Source: Paenibacillus spongiae (GTDB lineage: Bacteria; Bacillota; Bacilli; Paenibacillales; Paenibacillaceae). Taken from it: DNA of 64,000 nt. The notes beneath the pieces were generated by a model. The model searched no databases and had not been told where the DNA came from. It saw only the letters and a program-made list of their open reading frames with translations. The position numbers and the translations under genes were made by a program. Of the stretch, positions 27,860-37,905 are shown in pieces (position 1 is the first letter of the stretch; every line of letters starts with the position of its first letter). The DNA is taken from NCBI RefSeq assembly GCF_024734895.1, contig NZ_CP091430.1, forward strand, positions 4,792,501-4,856,500. Reading direction: 5' to 3'.

Positions 27860-28549
27860 TTACTCATACCTCAATCCGCTGGAAAGCTCATCCAATCGCT
27901 CCCAGTCGTTGACGTGTAAATGTTTCTTCGCTTTGCTGATTATTTTCCGTTCGGACAGCTTCCGGATCACCCGGTTCAGATGCCGCGGAGTCGTCCCGAT
28001 CAAGGAAGCGATCTCCGGTATGTGCGAAGTCTGAAGTTCTTTGCCGAACTCATTTTGAAGCCGTATCGTTAATAAATAGCTCGCGAGCCGCTCCTCTACA
28101 GAAGCGAGCAAGTTAATTCTTGACGCCGTCGTACACGTTTGGAGCTTATAAGACAGATGCTTTAACAGCATGTTCAAAAATTTGCTGTCCTGCATAAGCA
28201 CGCTTTCAACGGTGCGATGATCGATAAATAGAAAGCTCGCAGGTTGAACGGCTTCGACCTGCGACTGAATAACTACTTTCTGTATCAGCTCGATATCCCC
28301 AAAGACCGATAACGGATGGCAATAGCGCAGAAGCAGTGATTTTCCGGTGCTTACACTGGAGGATACTCTGGTCTGTCCTTCCACCTGGAAATAAAGGCCG
28401 TCCAGCTCATCGCCTTCCTTAAGCACGAGCTCGTTCCTTTCATAGGTGCGGAGTTGAAGGGTGATCGCTTCCGATTCGGCGAAGATTTCATCGAGATTAA
28501 ACTGCGAGATGTATGGCTGTATACGACTATGCTCAACAATCGATTTCAT
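27860..28549 (-). CDS. Crp/Fnr family transcriptional regulator
   Basis: About 229 residues. An N-terminal cyclic-nucleotide-binding fold (~residues 30-120: ELVLKEGDELDGLYFQVEG, then SVFGDIEL) and a C-terminal HTH_Crp (~residues 160-210: IPEIASLIGTTPRHLNRVIRKL). No Fe-S cysteine cluster is seen, and the cAMP-binding Arg-Ser motif is not obvious, so the ligand is unknown. Two start codons lie in tandem (28552, 28549); the second gives better spacing from GGAG. It diverges from the HAD gene by ~80 bp, making that gene a likely target. It resembles YeiL-type regulators. Confidence 0.85.
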   Translation of the reverse strand: MKSIVEHSRIQPYISQFNLDEIFAESEAITLQLRTYERNELVLKEGDELDGLYFQVEGQTRVSSSVSTGKSLLLRYCHPLSVFGDIELIQKVVIQSQVEAVQPASFLFIDHRTVESVLMQDSKFLNMLLKHLSYKLQTCTTASRINLLASVEERLASYLLTIRLQNEFGKELQTSHIPEIASLIGTTPRHLNRVIRKLSERKIISKAKKHLHVNDWERLDELSSGLRYE

Positions 28550-28628
28550 CATTTACTCCTTTTTGGGACATCTGTCCTTTTTATTATACAAGAAGCTGTT
28601 ATGCTAAGAAAAAACGAGGGGGGGCTTC

Positions 28629-29414
28629 ATGATGATTTTTGTTTACGATTTGGACGGGACCATATGCTTCAAAGGTAAGCCGCTTAGTGATCCGATGGTA
28701 CGGGTCTTGGACTCTGTTAAGGAAAACGGTCATGAAATCGTCTTCGCTTCCGCCAGACCGATCCGTGATCTGCTGCCCGTGCTGCCTGCACACATGCGCC
28801 ATGCTCCGATGGTTGGCGGGAATGGCGCTTTTATCAAAGCTGACGGTCTGAATATCTCGACGGTTCATTTCGAGCAGCCTATAGCTGAGGAAATCATTCG
28901 GTTAATCAAAACATACGAAGCCGATTATTTAATTGACAGCGCTTGGGACTATGCCTTCTCGGGCAATAATGACCATCCGATACGCCGCAATGTAGATCCG
29001 GAGCAAAGAGCGAGAAACATCCGGCTGGAAGAATTGAATGAGATTGTGAAAGTGGTCATCCTGCGGAGTCTTAACGCACAGCTAATGGCAGAGGAGCTTG
29101 GCAACTTACCGGTTGTCACATATATGCACGGAACCGAGGCTATTATCGACATCAGTCCGGTAGGCGTTGACAAATGGACGGGCCTCAAGGCGCTTGGGAT
29201 AAAACCATATGAATATATCGCGTTCGGCAATGATGCGAATGATGTGCCCATGTTCAGACATGCCAAGCGTTCCATTTGCGTCGGAACCCATTCAGATCTC
29301 ATGCAGCTTACCCTTGAGAGCGTCAAAAGCGACGAAGAACAAGTCATTCATAAAATCCTTGAAGTCGTTGAGGAATTGGATAAAGATAACGTATCGGCAA
29401 GTATTTCAGTATAG
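28629..29414 (+). CDS. HAD superfamily phosphatase (Cof-type, HAD-IIB)
   Basis: 261 residues. Motif I YDLDGT (residues 6-11), motif II SARP (~residue 46), a Lys in the DKWTGLKAL region and motif IV GNDANDVPMF (~residue 200). The C2B cap lies in between. Such enzymes dephosphorylate sugar phosphates or flavin phosphates. A G-rich ribosome-binding site precedes tandem ATGs at 28629 and 28632. Divergent Crp/Fnr regulator upstream. Confidence 0.87.
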   Translation: MMIFVYDLDGTICFKGKPLSDPMVRVLDSVKENGHEIVFASARPIRDLLPVLPAHMRHAPMVGGNGAFIKADGLNISTVHFEQPIAEEIIRLIKTYEADYLIDSAWDYAFSGNNDHPIRRNVDPEQRARNIRLEELNEIVKVVILRSLNAQLMAEELGNLPVVTYMHGTEAIIDISPVGVDKWTGLKALGIKPYEYIAFGNDANDVPMFRHAKRSICVGTHSDLMQLTLESVKSDEEQVIHKILEVVEELDKDNVSASISV

Positions 29415-29483
29415 TCGAACCAGGAAGAAAGTTCGGTAAAGCGCCAGCATTAAAAGCGATCTGAATAAATAAGATGCTTGCAC

Positions 29484-29530
29484 AAAAAAACCGTTGATAC
29501 GCAGCTGATGCCGCATATCAACGGTTTTGT
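29484..29530. terminator. bidirectional terminator between the HAD gene and tcdA
   Basis: A 13-bp perfect stem (29487-29499 with 29516-29528, AAAACCGTTGATA/TATCAACGGTTTT), with an A tract before and a T tract after it; it serves both convergent genes. Confidence 0.9.
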
Positions 29531-29545
29531 TATAGACAGCTCGAC

Positions 29546-30298
29546 TTACTGATCCTGGATACTCTGAAGCAAATCCCGAACGACGACACTCACCATGATC
29601 AGACCGGCGACCGGTGGCACGAATGCATTGCTTGCCGGCGGCTGCTGGGCTTTGCGAATCTCCGGCGCATTCTCGGGCACGATGCGCTGTGTGACATCCT
29701 CACGGGGTTTCTGAGGCTCCTCTGTCGAGAAGACGACCTTGACCCCTTTCTTAATGCCTTCCTTGCGCAGCTTCTGGCGGACGACACGGGCAATCGGGTC
29801 CATCGAGGTTTTGGATATATCGGCGACCTGAAATTTGGTCGGATCCATCTTATTCGCTGCGCCCATGCTTGAGATGATCGGAATTTTACGCTCCAAGCAT
29901 TGCTTAATGAGATGGATTTTATACGATATGGTATCTGATGCATCCACGACGTAATCGATCGGATATTCAAACAGCTTCTCGTACGTCTCTTCCGTATAGA
30001 ACATACGGAGCGAAATCGCATCGCAATCGGGATTGATCAGCTTGATGCGGTCGCGCATCAGATCCGCCTTCGGCTGGCCGACCGTTGTGGTAAGCGCATG
30101 AATTTGACGGTTCACATTCGTAATATCAACGACATCTTTATCGATCAGAATGAGCCGGCCAACGCCTGTCCGTGCAAGCGCTTCGGCAGCGATGGAGCCG
30201 ACGCCGCCGATACCAAGCACCGCCACGGTGCTCTGCTTCATCCGCTCCAGCCCTTCGGGTCCGATCGCCAGTTCCGTTCGGGAAAATTGGTGCAGCAT
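29546..30298 (-). CDS. tcdA: tRNA threonylcarbamoyladenosine dehydratase
   Basis: 250 residues, E1-like ThiF/MoeB fold. Converts t6A37 to cyclic ct6A in ANN-decoding tRNAs. The nucleotide-binding loop is GIGGVGSIAAEALARTG (~residues 31-47), followed by DKDVVDITNVNRQ. The E1 Cys lies in the family position (IKQCLERKIPII). AGAGGAGG precedes ATG 30298. Neighbours aspS and hisS as in Bacillus (yrvM). Confidence 0.93.
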   Translation of the reverse strand: MLHQFSRTELAIGPEGLERMKQSTVAVLGIGGVGSIAAEALARTGVGRLILIDKDVVDITNVNRQIHALTTTVGQPKADLMRDRIKLINPDCDAISLRMFYTEETYEKLFEYPIDYVVDASDTISYKIHLIKQCLERKIPIISSMGAANKMDPTKFQVADISKTSMDPIARVVRQKLRKEGIKKGVKVVFSTEEPQKPREDVTQRIVPENAPEIRKAQQPPASNAFVPPVAGLIMVSVVVRDLLQSIQDQ

Positions 30299-30466
30299 AG
30301 GGTAAGAAGCCTCCTCTTTGCGGAACGTATTTATGCTGAAACTTCATTCAGAAGGCGCGTCCCTCACTGCAGATCCCTGAGGATCCGCCTTAGAACGCGC
30401 CTGCTTGAGGGAAGAACGCATTTCGCCGCCAATGACGGCGTCCTGCGCTTCTTCTCGAGTGTTTGA
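30299..30466 (-). other. aspS-tcdA spacer with an in-frame open stretch
   Basis: 168 bp without a called gene. The aspS frame stays open for 39 codons after its TAA, to a TGA at about 30350, with a hydrophilic charged composition. No hairpin with T run is seen, so tcdA may be co-transcribed with hisS-aspS. Confidence 0.4.
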
Positions 30467-32278
30467 TTAGTTTTGCGCATTACCTGCCGCAGCCGCTGCT
30501 TCTGCCTGTTTAGCAGGCTTCTGCAGCGTGCGGATGTGAAGCTGCTGAAGCTGGGACAAATCCACCTCGGAAGGCGCGTCGCAGAGCAGATCGGTCGCGC
30601 TCGCCGTTTTCGGGAATGCGATCGTCTCGCGCAGGTTCGTGCGGCCGGCAAGCAGCATGACCAAGCGGTCGAAGCCGAATGCGATGCCGCCATGCGGAGG
30701 AGTGCCGTAATCGAATGCGTCGAGCAGGAAGCCGAATTTCTCATAAGCTTCTTCTGTCGAGAAGCCAAGCGCTTTGAACATTTGCTCTTGAACATCGCGC
30801 TTGAAAATACGCATCGAACCGCCGCCAACCTCGTAACCGTTCAGAACAAGGTCGTAAGCCTGTGCGCGGATTTGACCCGGATCCGTCTCGAAGAAATGGA
30901 GATCGTCTTCGTTCGGACGGGTGAACGGGTGGTGCTCCGCAACATAACGCTTCGCATCTTCATCCCAACCAAGCAGAGGAAAATCGACAACCCAAGCAAA
31001 CTTGAATTTCGACTCGTCAATCAGGCCGAGCTGCTTGCCGATCATCAGGCGCAGGTTGCCCAGCACATCGGCGACGACTTTCTTCTTGTCGGCGGAGAAC
31101 AGCAGCAGGTCGCCTTCCTCAACGCCAAGACGCGCCGTCAAGGCTTCGATTTCTTCCGGCTTGAAGAATTTCACGATCGGTCCGCGCCATTCGCCTTCCT
31201 TCACCGTTACCCATGCCAATCCTTTGCCGCCATATCGAGCTGCGAATGGCTGCAGATCATCAAGCTCCTTGCGGCTCCAATTCGCGCAGCCCTTGGCATT
31301 GAGCGCCTTCACGACGCCGCCGCCTGCCGCAACCGAAGCGAATACCTTCACATCGCTGCCGGAGACGATATCGGTAATGTCCTCCATCTCCAAGCCAAAG
31401 CGAAGATCCGGCTTGTCTGAGCCGTATTTGTTCATCGCGTCCGCGTACGTAATACGCTGCAGCGGCGTTTCAATCTCCACGCCGACCGTTTCACGGAACA
31501 GCTTGACGACAAGCCCTTCCATCAGCTCGAGAAGCTGATCCTGGGAGAGGAACGATGTCTCGATGTCCACCTGCGTAAATTCCGGCTGACGGTCGGAACG
31601 AAGATCCTCGTCGCGGAAGCAGCGTGCAATTTGATAATAACGCTCCAATCCGCTGACCATGAGAAGCTGCTTGAAAATCTGCGGCGATTGCGGCAATGCG
31701 AAGAACTCGCCCGGATGAACGCGGCTTGGCACCAAATAATCGCGTGCTCCCTCCGGCGTGCTCTTGGTCAGAATCGGCGTTTCGACGTCGATGAATCCTT
31801 GCTCGTCGAGATAATCGCGGAATACTTTAGCCGCTTTCGAACGAAGCAGCAGCGTCTTCTGCATTTCCGGACGGCGAAGGTCGAGATAACGGTACTTCAG
31901 ACGAATGGACTCGTCGACCTCGACGCCATCTTCAATCGGGAACGGAGGCGTCTTCGCGCCATTCATAATTTCGATCTCCGTAATGCGGACTTCGATTTCG
32001 CCTGTCGCGATGTTGGCGTTCACCGTATCTGCATCGCGTTCCACCACTTGTCCGCGGACAGCCAGAACGAATTCGTTACGAGCGCGATCCGCGATTGCCA
32101 AAGCGTCTCCCGAGAAATCAGGGTTAAAGACGATTTGGACGATACCGGTACGGTCGCGCAAATCGATAAACAAAACTCCGCCCAGATCGCGGCGGCGTTG
32201 AACCCAACCGTTCAGTATTACGGTTTGGCCGACATCCTTCTTGGTTAATTGACCGCAAGCATGCGTTTTTAACATCAT
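30467..32278 (-). CDS. aspS: aspartyl-tRNA synthetase
   Basis: 603 residues, class II, bacterial type. An N-terminal OB fold binds the anticodon ([16 protein letters not shown]). Motif 2 is [16 protein letters not shown], motif 3 [15 protein letters not shown] insertion domain lies at ~290-420. The C-terminus is an Ala-rich tail. In species lacking asparaginyl-tRNA synthetase it can charge tRNA-Asn too; this cannot be judged here. The start (tandem ATGs) follows GAGGAG. It lies 38 bp after hisS and shares its T-box transcript. Confidence 0.97.
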   Translation of the reverse strand: MMLKTHACGQLTKKDVGQTVILNGWVQRRRDLGGVLFIDLRDRTGIVQIVFNPDFSGDALAIADRARNEFVLAVRGQVVERDADTVNANIATGEIEVRITEIEIMNGAKTPPFPIEDGVEVDESIRLKYRYLDLRRPEMQKTLLLRSKAAKVFRDYLDEQGFIDVETPILTKSTPEGARDYLVPSRVHPGEFFALPQSPQIFKQLLMVSGLERYYQIARCFRDEDLRSDRQPEFTQVDIETSFLSQDQLLELMEGLVVKLFRETVGVEIETPLQRITYADAMNKYGSDKPDLRFGLEMEDITDIVSGSDVKVFASVAAGGGVVKALNAKGCANWSRKELDDLQPFAARYGGKGLAWVTVKEGEWRGPIVKFFKPEEIEALTARLGVEEGDLLLFSADKKKVVADVLGNLRLMIGKQLGLIDESKFKFAWVVDFPLLGWDEDAKRYVAEHHPFTRPNEDDLHFFETDPGQIRAQAYDLVLNGYEVGGGSMRIFKRDVQEQMFKALGFSTEEAYEKFGFLLDAFDYGTPPHGGIAFGFDRLVMLLAGRTNLRETIAFPKTASATDLLCDAPSEVDLSQLQQLHIRTLQKPAKQAEAAAAAGNAQN

Positions 32279-32316
32279 GTCATTCGACTCCTCTATTTAT
32301 CAATTGGATACAATCT

Positions 32317-33564
32317 TTACGGCTGGATTTCGGCGGCGAGCTGGTCAAGACGCACGGTACGCTGTTCTCCCGTCGCCATCTCTTTCAAGGCGATTTCGCC
32401 GCGGACAAGCTCATCATCCCCGAGAATCGCGGTATATCTCGCTTTCAGGCGGTCTGCCGATTTCATCTGCGCCTTCATCTTGCGGCCCTGGTAATCACGC
32501 TCGGCGGAAATCCCGTGCATGCGAAGCGTCTGAAGCAGCTTCGACACTTCTTTCTCGGCTGCTTCGCCAAGCGCCACCAAATACACGTCAAGGACATTCA
32601 AGTCCGGCAGCTCCGTCTCTTGACTTTCAAGCAGCATAACGGTCCGCTCCAGCCCGAGGCCAAGTCCGACGCCTGGCTGATCCGGTCCCCCGATATCCGC
32701 GACGAGGCCGTTGTAGCGTCCGCCGCCGCCGACCGTATCGATTGCGCCGATCCCTTCCGCTTTGTACTCGAACGCGGTATGCGTGTAGTAATCGAGTCCG
32801 CGGACAAGGCGCGGATTGATCGAGTAGGGGATATTCATCCCTGTCAAGTGCTGCTGAAGCGCATCGAAGTGTGTTTGGCACTCTTCGTCCAGGCTGTCCA
32901 GAATCGAGGGTGCCTCTTCAAAGTGCTTCTGATCCACTTTACAATCGAGCACCCGCAGCGGATTCCGCTCCATGCGGGATTGGCAATCCTTGCACAGCAG
33001 CTCCCGTTTAGGCGTCAGAAAGGCGAGCAGCCGTTCACGGAAAGCGGCGCGGACGGACGGCGTCCCGACGGAATTGATTTCAACCCGCACTCCCTTTAGC
33101 CCTACCTCCGTATAAAAGGTGTATCCCAAAGCGATTACTTCCGCATCGAGAGCCGGATCGACCGAGCCGAGCGCTTCGACGCCGAATTGGTGAAACTGCC
33201 GGTAACGGCCAGCTTGCTGACGTTCATAACGAAACATCGGGCCGATATAATACAATTTGGACAGATCAGGCTCGCCATACAGCTTGTTCTCGACGAACGC
33301 GCGGACGACGCCGGCCGTTCCTTCCGGGCGCAGCGTGATACTGCGGTCCCCTCTGTCCATGAAGGTATACATTTCTTTCTCGACGATGTCCGTCGTTTCG
33401 CCTACCCCGCGTTGAAACAGCTCGGTTGATTCAAAAATAGGCGTCCTGATTTCCCGAAAGTTAAATCGCCGGCAGATGTCTCTTGCTTTGCTCTCGACGA
33501 ATTGCCATCTCTCTACCGAGCTAGGCAGGAAATCCTGCGTGCCCGGCGGCTTCTGAAAGCCCAT
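32317..33564 (-). CDS. hisS: histidyl-tRNA synthetase
   Basis: 415 residues, class II. Visible: MGFQKPPGTQDFLP at the start, motif 2 FRYERQQAGRYRQFHQFG, the histidine-binding motif LVRGLDYYTHTAFEY (~residue 255) and a C-terminal anticodon-binding domain. AGGAGGGG precedes ATG 33564. First gene of a hisS-aspS operon controlled by a T-box leader. Confidence 0.97.
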   Translation of the reverse strand: MGFQKPPGTQDFLPSSVERWQFVESKARDICRRFNFREIRTPIFESTELFQRGVGETTDIVEKEMYTFMDRGDRSITLRPEGTAGVVRAFVENKLYGEPDLSKLYYIGPMFRYERQQAGRYRQFHQFGVEALGSVDPALDAEVIALGYTFYTEVGLKGVRVEINSVGTPSVRAAFRERLLAFLTPKRELLCKDCQSRMERNPLRVLDCKVDQKHFEEAPSILDSLDEECQTHFDALQQHLTGMNIPYSINPRLVRGLDYYTHTAFEYKAEGIGAIDTVGGGGRYNGLVADIGGPDQPGVGLGLGLERTVMLLESQETELPDLNVLDVYLVALGEAAEKEVSKLLQTLRMHGISAERDYQGRKMKAQMKSADRLKARYTAILGDDELVRGEIALKEMATGEQRTVRLDQLAAEIQP

Positions 33565-33644
33565 CCTAACCCCTCCTTCAAAAATGATTTGGTCATTGTC
33601 CGCATGGACGACACTAGCTTACTTCCGGTCTAAATACCGGCCAT

Positions 33645-33960
33645 CAAAAAAAGCTCCCGCCCCTGCCTAAATTTAGGCAAAAAGGGACGAGAGCTGCGCG
33701 ATTGACGTAGCTACCGTGGTACCACCCACATTCCGAACCGGTGAACGACGCACGAACAAACAACGCGCCTTCAGGATTCGCTTCATTCGGTTAACGCCCG
33801 ACTACGCAAACCAACTAATAAGCGCGGCGCAACAAATATGCATCCGCTTCTGTTCGCAGGTTGTCCTCCGGGAAGTCTGTTCGTTCAAGCACGCTAAGGA
33901 TTCTTACAGCCAAGGAATCCCTCTCTGAGTAGGTGGAATTGAGCGACGCGGTCCCATCAC
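33645..33960 (-). ncRNA. T-box leader of hisS-aspS
   Basis: The minus strand has GGGTGGTACCACGG (33714-33727), the T-box consensus core. A terminator follows: AGCTC... / ...GAGCT arms (33652-33694) around the 14-nt palindrome GCCTAAATTTAGGC (33665-33678), with a T7 run. An AGAGAG-type stem I element lies near the 5' end (about 33921). The specifier (His CAY or Asp GAY) could not be fixed by eye. Confidence 0.92.
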
Positions 33961-33983
33961 AGGATCGACACAATATAACAATC

Positions 33984-34012
33984 ATTGTAACGATGGGAAT
34001 GTTTGCTGTCAA
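33984..34012 (-). promoter_or_regulatory. promoter of the hisS T-box transcript
   Basis: TTGACA (34007-34012), 17-nt spacer, TACAAT (33984-33989) on the minus strand; nearly consensus. Confidence 0.88.
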
Positions 34013-34019
34013 GGGGCAG

Positions 34020-34046
34020 AAAAAAACCTACAATCGATATTGTAGG
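34020..34046 (-). terminator. terminator below the small gene and dtd
   Basis: Minus-strand stem CCTACAAT/ATTGTAGG (34039-34046 with 34027-34034), ATCG loop, T7. Confidence 0.9.
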
Positions 34047-34194
34047 TCCAAATAATATATATATTCAAAAAAGGGGGTCGACTATTAGTATAGGCGAACC
34101 GTGTTAAGGATAGATTGAAAACACATTACATTATGATTACAAAAAATAAAGCGTTTTCTGTGTCAGTTCTTACAACAACATTCGCCATGCAGAG

Positions 34195-34230
34195 CGCAGC
34201 GTTAACGGCATCCGTTCCCGCTGCGTCGTT
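34195..34230. repeat. strong hairpin directly after the small gene
   Basis: CGCAGCG/CGCTGCG outer stem with an inner AACGG/CCGTT stem and a 3-nt loop, starting right at the stop codon. There is no T run, so it is more likely an RNA-stabilising stem or pause site than a terminator. Confidence 0.5.
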
Positions 34231-34401
34231 CTACCGGCTGCCAGGCTTCTCGCGCCGGATGGATAATCCGCTAACCCCCAGCTCCGAAGAAACATCCAGG
34301 CTCGCATCCATCTCCGCGAAGATCATCGCTTCGCGTCTGTCCGATTGTATCAGTTGTCTTGCAGCCCGCTCCAATCCTTGCTCTTTGCGCGATTGATGCA
34401 T
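34231..34401 (-). CDS. small hypothetical protein downstream of dtd
   Basis: 56 residues, start ATG 34401 with AAAGGAG about 9 nt upstream, stop TAG at 34231. The N-terminal half is a charged helix (RKEQGLERAARQL, SDRREAMIFAE). The second half (SLDVSSELGVSGLSIRRE) resembles a helix-turn-helix remnant of the sigma region 4 type. It lies between dtd and a terminator, so it is probably the last gene of the dtd transcript. A CCGCC/GGCGG hairpin (34427-34444) sits just before it. Function unknown. Confidence 0.6.
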   Translation of the reverse strand: MHQSRKEQGLERAARQLIQSDRREAMIFAEMDASLDVSSELGVSGLSIRREKPGSR

Positions 34402-34538
34402 GACAGGCAGCTCCTTTCACCATATGCCGCCTTAAATCTGGCGGATCAATAAGGATTATGGCTTATTGTTGCCTGCTGTTCACAATCTAACTCCCTCATG
34501 CACAAAAAACTTGCTGTAAGAGGAGGCGGTTGCTTACC

Positions 34539-34982
34539 TTATGACTTACTGTCGATGATCAGCGTTACCGGACCCCAGTTGACGAGCTGAACATCCATCA
34601 TGGCGCCGAAACGTCCGGTCGCCACGCGAAGACCGGTATTGCGAAGCGCTTCATTGAAAGCTTCATACAGCGCTTCCGCTTGCTCCGGTCTTGCCGCAGC
34701 CATGAAATTGGGCCTCCTGCCATTTCGGCAGTCGCCGTACAGCGTGAACTGCGATACGGATAGAATCTCGCCGCCGGTCTCCTGGATCGACAGGTTCATC
34801 TTCTCGTTCTCATCTTCGAAAATCCGCAAGCCTGCGATCTTGTCGGCCATCCACTTTACATCGGCCTTCGTATCCTCATGGGTGATGCCGACAAGCAGCA
34901 CTAACCCATGTTCGATTGCACCGACAATGTCACCGTTTATTGTGACTGAAGCGGCTTTGCTGCGTTGAACTACGACCTTCAT
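34539..34982 (-). CDS. dtd: D-aminoacyl-tRNA deacylase
   Basis: 147 residues, complete. Hydrolyses D-aminoacyl- and Gly-tRNA-Ala mischarged products. The two cross-subunit motifs are present: [10 protein letters not shown] (~residue 77) and the Gly-cisPro-type region near the C-terminus, here [10 protein letters not shown]. The N-terminus MKVVVQRS is canonical. It lies 29 bp below relA, as in Bacillus. Confidence 0.95.
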   Translation of the reverse strand: MKVVVQRSKAASVTINGDIVGAIEHGLVLLVGITHEDTKADVKWMADKIAGLRIFEDENEKMNLSIQETGGEILSVSQFTLYGDCRNGRRPNFMAAARPEQAEALYEAFNEALRNTGLRVATGRFGAMMDVQLVNWGPVTLIIDSKS

Positions 34983-35011
34983 TATCGCGTAACACTCCTG
35001 ACATCCATACG

Positions 35012-37195
35012 TTATTGCATGATCCGTTGAACCGTATACACATCCTTGACTCGCTTGACCTTCTCGACCACGGATTGCAAATGATCGATATTGCGGATCA
35101 AAATGGTCATGTGTATGGTCGCTAATTTGTTCTTATCCGATCGTCCCGATACGGCCGAAATATTTGTCTTGCTCTCCGATACAGCCTGAAGCACCTCATG
35201 CAGCAAGTTGTCCCGGTTATGCCCGGTGATCTCGATATCGACGCTGTAATTGGCCTCTACCGATTCCTCCCACTCCACGTCGATGACGCGCGCGGCTTCG
35301 TCTCCTTCGTCAGCGGCAGGAATGTTCTGACAGTCCAGCCTGTGAACCGACACGCCCCGGCCGCGGGTAATGTAGCCGATAATCTCGTCGCCGGGAACCG
35401 GATTGCAGCAGCGTGCGAAACGGACCAGCAGGTTATCCACACCCTTGACCGTAACCCCATGCGAAGGACGAGGCTTCCGGTTCGCAGGCGTAGACTTGAC
35501 CTCTTTCATTTCTTTGGTCAATTCAATCTGGTTCGCCTCTTCAGCCTCTCTGCGCATCTTCTCGGTCATCTTGTTCACGATTTGGGCTGCCGTAATGCCC
35601 CCGAATCCGATCGCGGACAGCATGTCCTCGATATCGTTAAACGTGAATTTAGTCGCCGCTTCCTGCAGCTTGTCATCGACCAGCCAGACGGCAGGCTCCA
35701 GCCCAATTCGCCTCAGCTCGCGCTCGAGAGCTTCGTGCCCCTTGGCAACGTTCTCCTCGCGCTTTTCTTTTTTGAACCATTGTTTGATTTTGCTGCGAGC
35801 ATGCGAGGACTGGGCAACCTTAATCCAGTCCTGACTGGGTCCGTATGAATGCTTGGAAGTCAAGATCTCGACGATATCGCCTGTCTTAAGCTTGTGGTCA
35901 AGCGGCACGATACGGCCGTTCACCTTGGCCCCGATCGTCCGGTTGCCAATCTCGGTATGCACCCGGTAAGCATAATCGAGCGGTACCGAGCCGGCAGGCA
36001 GCTCGAATACTTCCCCTTTGGGGGAGAACACGAATACGAGATCGGAGAAGAAATCCATCTTCAGCGATTCGACAAACTCCGATGCGTCGCGAGCCTCGTG
36101 CTGAAGCTCGATAATCTCGCGGAATAGCGTCATCTTGTCTTCGAAATTATCGCCGGGGATGACGGCGCCTTCTTTATAAGCCCAATGCGCAGCAATCCCG
36201 TATTCGCTCGTACGATGCATGTCCCACGTTCGAATCTGCACTTCGGTCGGTTCGCCTGTCGGACCTATGACGGTCGTGTGGAGCGATTGATACATGTTCG
36301 CCTTCGGCATGGCGATATAATCTTTGAACCTTCCCGGCATGGGCTTCCACAGCGTGTGAATGATGCCGAGCGTTGCATAGCAGTCTTTAATATTGTCGAC
36401 AATGATCCGAATGGCAAGCAGGTCATAAATTTCATTGAACTGTTTATTCCGTGCGGTCATTTTCTTGTAAATGCTGTAGATATGCTTCGGACGTCCCGAA
36501 ATATCGCCCTGGATTCCCATTTCTTCCAGCTTCTCGGTTATTTTCTTGATGACATCCGCAATATATTGTTCGCGTTCGGCGCGTTTCTTCTTCATCAGGT
36601 TCGCAATCCGGTAGTACTGCTGCGGATTCAAATAGCGGATCGCAATATCTTCCATCTCCCATTTGATGGCCGATATCCCTAACCGGTGCGCGATCGGGCA
36701 AAAAATTTCTAACGTTTCGTACGCAATTCTGCGCTGCGCTTCCTCGGATTGGTATTTCAAGGTCCGCATATTGTGCAGCCTGTCCGCCAGCTTTATGAGA
36801 ATGACGCGTATGTCCTGCGCCATAGCGACAAACATCTTGCGATAGTTTTCGTTCTGCTGCTCTTCCTTGGATCGGAACTGGATCTTCTCAAGCTTGGTCA
36901 GTCCGTCCACCAGCATGGCAACCGTCTCACCGAAGCGCGAGCGAACCTCGACAAGCGGTACTGTCGTATCCTCGACAACGTCATGCAGCAGAGCCGCAAT
37001 AATTGACAACACGTCCATCTGCATATTGACGAGCACTTCCGCTACCGCGACGGGATGCAGAATATAGGGCTCGCCCGACTTGCGGACCTGTCCATGATGG
37101 GCATGCTCCGCAAACGCATAGGCCTCTTTGATGAGACTGATGTCTTGTTCCTTCAGGTAGGTAGATGCCTTTTCGAGTAACTGCTCAATGCCCAT
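35012..37195 (-). CDS. relA: bifunctional (p)ppGpp synthetase/hydrolase
   Basis: 727 residues, long RSH enzyme. HD hydrolase domain ([16 protein letters not shown], then LLHDVVEDT), synthetase domain (~residues 230-350: [12 protein letters not shown], then [11 protein letters not shown]), TGS (~390-450), zinc-finger region ([18 protein letters not shown]) and C-terminal ACT. The HD metal residues appear intact, so both activities are expected. GGAAAGGG precedes ATG 37195. It has its own promoter. Confidence 0.97.
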   Translation of the reverse strand: MGIEQLLEKASTYLKEQDISLIKEAYAFAEHAHHGQVRKSGEPYILHPVAVAEVLVNMQMDVLSIIAALLHDVVEDTTVPLVEVRSRFGETVAMLVDGLTKLEKIQFRSKEEQQNENYRKMFVAMAQDIRVILIKLADRLHNMRTLKYQSEEAQRRIAYETLEIFCPIAHRLGISAIKWEMEDIAIRYLNPQQYYRIANLMKKKRAEREQYIADVIKKITEKLEEMGIQGDISGRPKHIYSIYKKMTARNKQFNEIYDLLAIRIIVDNIKDCYATLGIIHTLWKPMPGRFKDYIAMPKANMYQSLHTTVIGPTGEPTEVQIRTWDMHRTSEYGIAAHWAYKEGAVIPGDNFEDKMTLFREIIELQHEARDASEFVESLKMDFFSDLVFVFSPKGEVFELPAGSVPLDYAYRVHTEIGNRTIGAKVNGRIVPLDHKLKTGDIVEILTSKHSYGPSQDWIKVAQSSHARSKIKQWFKKEKREENVAKGHEALERELRRIGLEPAVWLVDDKLQEAATKFTFNDIEDMLSAIGFGGITAAQIVNKMTEKMRREAEEANQIELTKEMKEVKSTPANRKPRPSHGVTVKGVDNLLVRFARCCNPVPGDEIIGYITRGRGVSVHRLDCQNIPAADEGDEAARVIDVEWEESVEANYSVDIEITGHNRDNLLHEVLQAVSESKTNISAVSGRSDKNKLATIHMTILIRNIDHLQSVVEKVKRVKDVYTVQRIMQ

Positions 37196-37226
37196 GAAAC
37201 GTCCCTTTCCGACTGCTATTTCTACT

Positions 37227-37256
37227 ATTATGCCTCCTTGGACGCCGTGGCGTCAA
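37227..37256 (-). promoter_or_regulatory. promoter of relA
   Basis: TTGACG (37251-37256), 18-nt spacer, CATAAT (37227-37232) on the minus strand, ~32 nt before ATG 37195. Confidence 0.7.
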
Positions 37257-37329
37257 CTATTCCGGACCAGCTGGCGCCAAGGGAACGCAATCGTGCAAAA
37301 TCAGCGTTGTATCAACGACCTCCTCCAAA

Positions 37330-37373
37330 ATAAAAAAAACGGCAACCATCGGTAATATAGCCGATTATTGCCG
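37330..37373 (-). terminator. terminator of recJ-apt
   Basis: Minus-strand stem CGGCAATAATCGG with CCGATGGTTGCCG (37361-37373 and 37340-37352; one imperfection), 8-nt loop, T8. Confidence 0.9.
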
Positions 37374-37392
37374 CCTCGATATGCTATTTATC

Positions 37393-37905
37393 TTAATACT
37401 TGATTAACGAGAAAACGTCGATCCCTTCCAGCTTGCTGCGTCCGTCTAAATAACCCAGCTCGATTAAGAACGCAGATCCGACTACTTCGCCGCCGAGCTG
37501 GCGGATCAGGTCGATCGTCGTTGCAATCGTACCTCCGGTAGCGAGCAAATCGTCCGCGATCAGAACACGCTGCCCCGGTTTGATGGCATCCTTATGCACG
37601 GCAAGCTTATCCTTGCCATATTCCAGCGCATAGCTGGCTTCTACAACTTCCCCGGGCAGCTTGCCGCTCTTGCGGATCGGCACGAAGCCTACCCCGAGCG
37701 ATACGGCGAGCGGTGCGCCGATAATAAATCCACGCGCCTCCGGACCTGCGATCAGATCGATCTTCATGTCAGCCACCTCGCTGCGGATAGCCTCAATCGC
37801 CGCGCGGTATACCTCCCCGTTATTGATTAGCGTCGTAATATCCTTGAAACGGATCCCCGGCTGTGGAAAGTCCGGAATAACCCGGATATAGTCTTTGAAA
37901 TTCAT
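37393..37905 (-). CDS. apt: adenine phosphoribosyltransferase
   Basis: 170 residues. Salvages adenine to AMP with PRPP. The PRPP-binding motif is [17 protein letters not shown] (~residues 113-129), with the FKDITTL and [14 protein letters not shown] stretches. Its start overlaps the recJ stop by 4 nt (ATGA), so it is translationally coupled. Order recJ-apt-relA is conserved in Bacillus. Confidence 0.97.
   Translation of the reverse strand: MNFKDYIRVIPDFPQPGIRFKDITTLINNGEVYRAAIEAIRSEVADMKIDLIAGPEARGFIIGAPLAVSLGVGFVPIRKSGKLPGEVVEASYALEYGKDKLAVHKDAIKPGQRVLIADDLLATGGTIATTIDLIRQLGGEVVGSAFLIELGYLDGRSKLEGIDVFSLIKY

Noticed and set aside
34115..34396. 93-codon plus-strand ORF
   Set aside because: It has no ribosome-binding site and lies opposite the better-supported small gene at 34231-34401.
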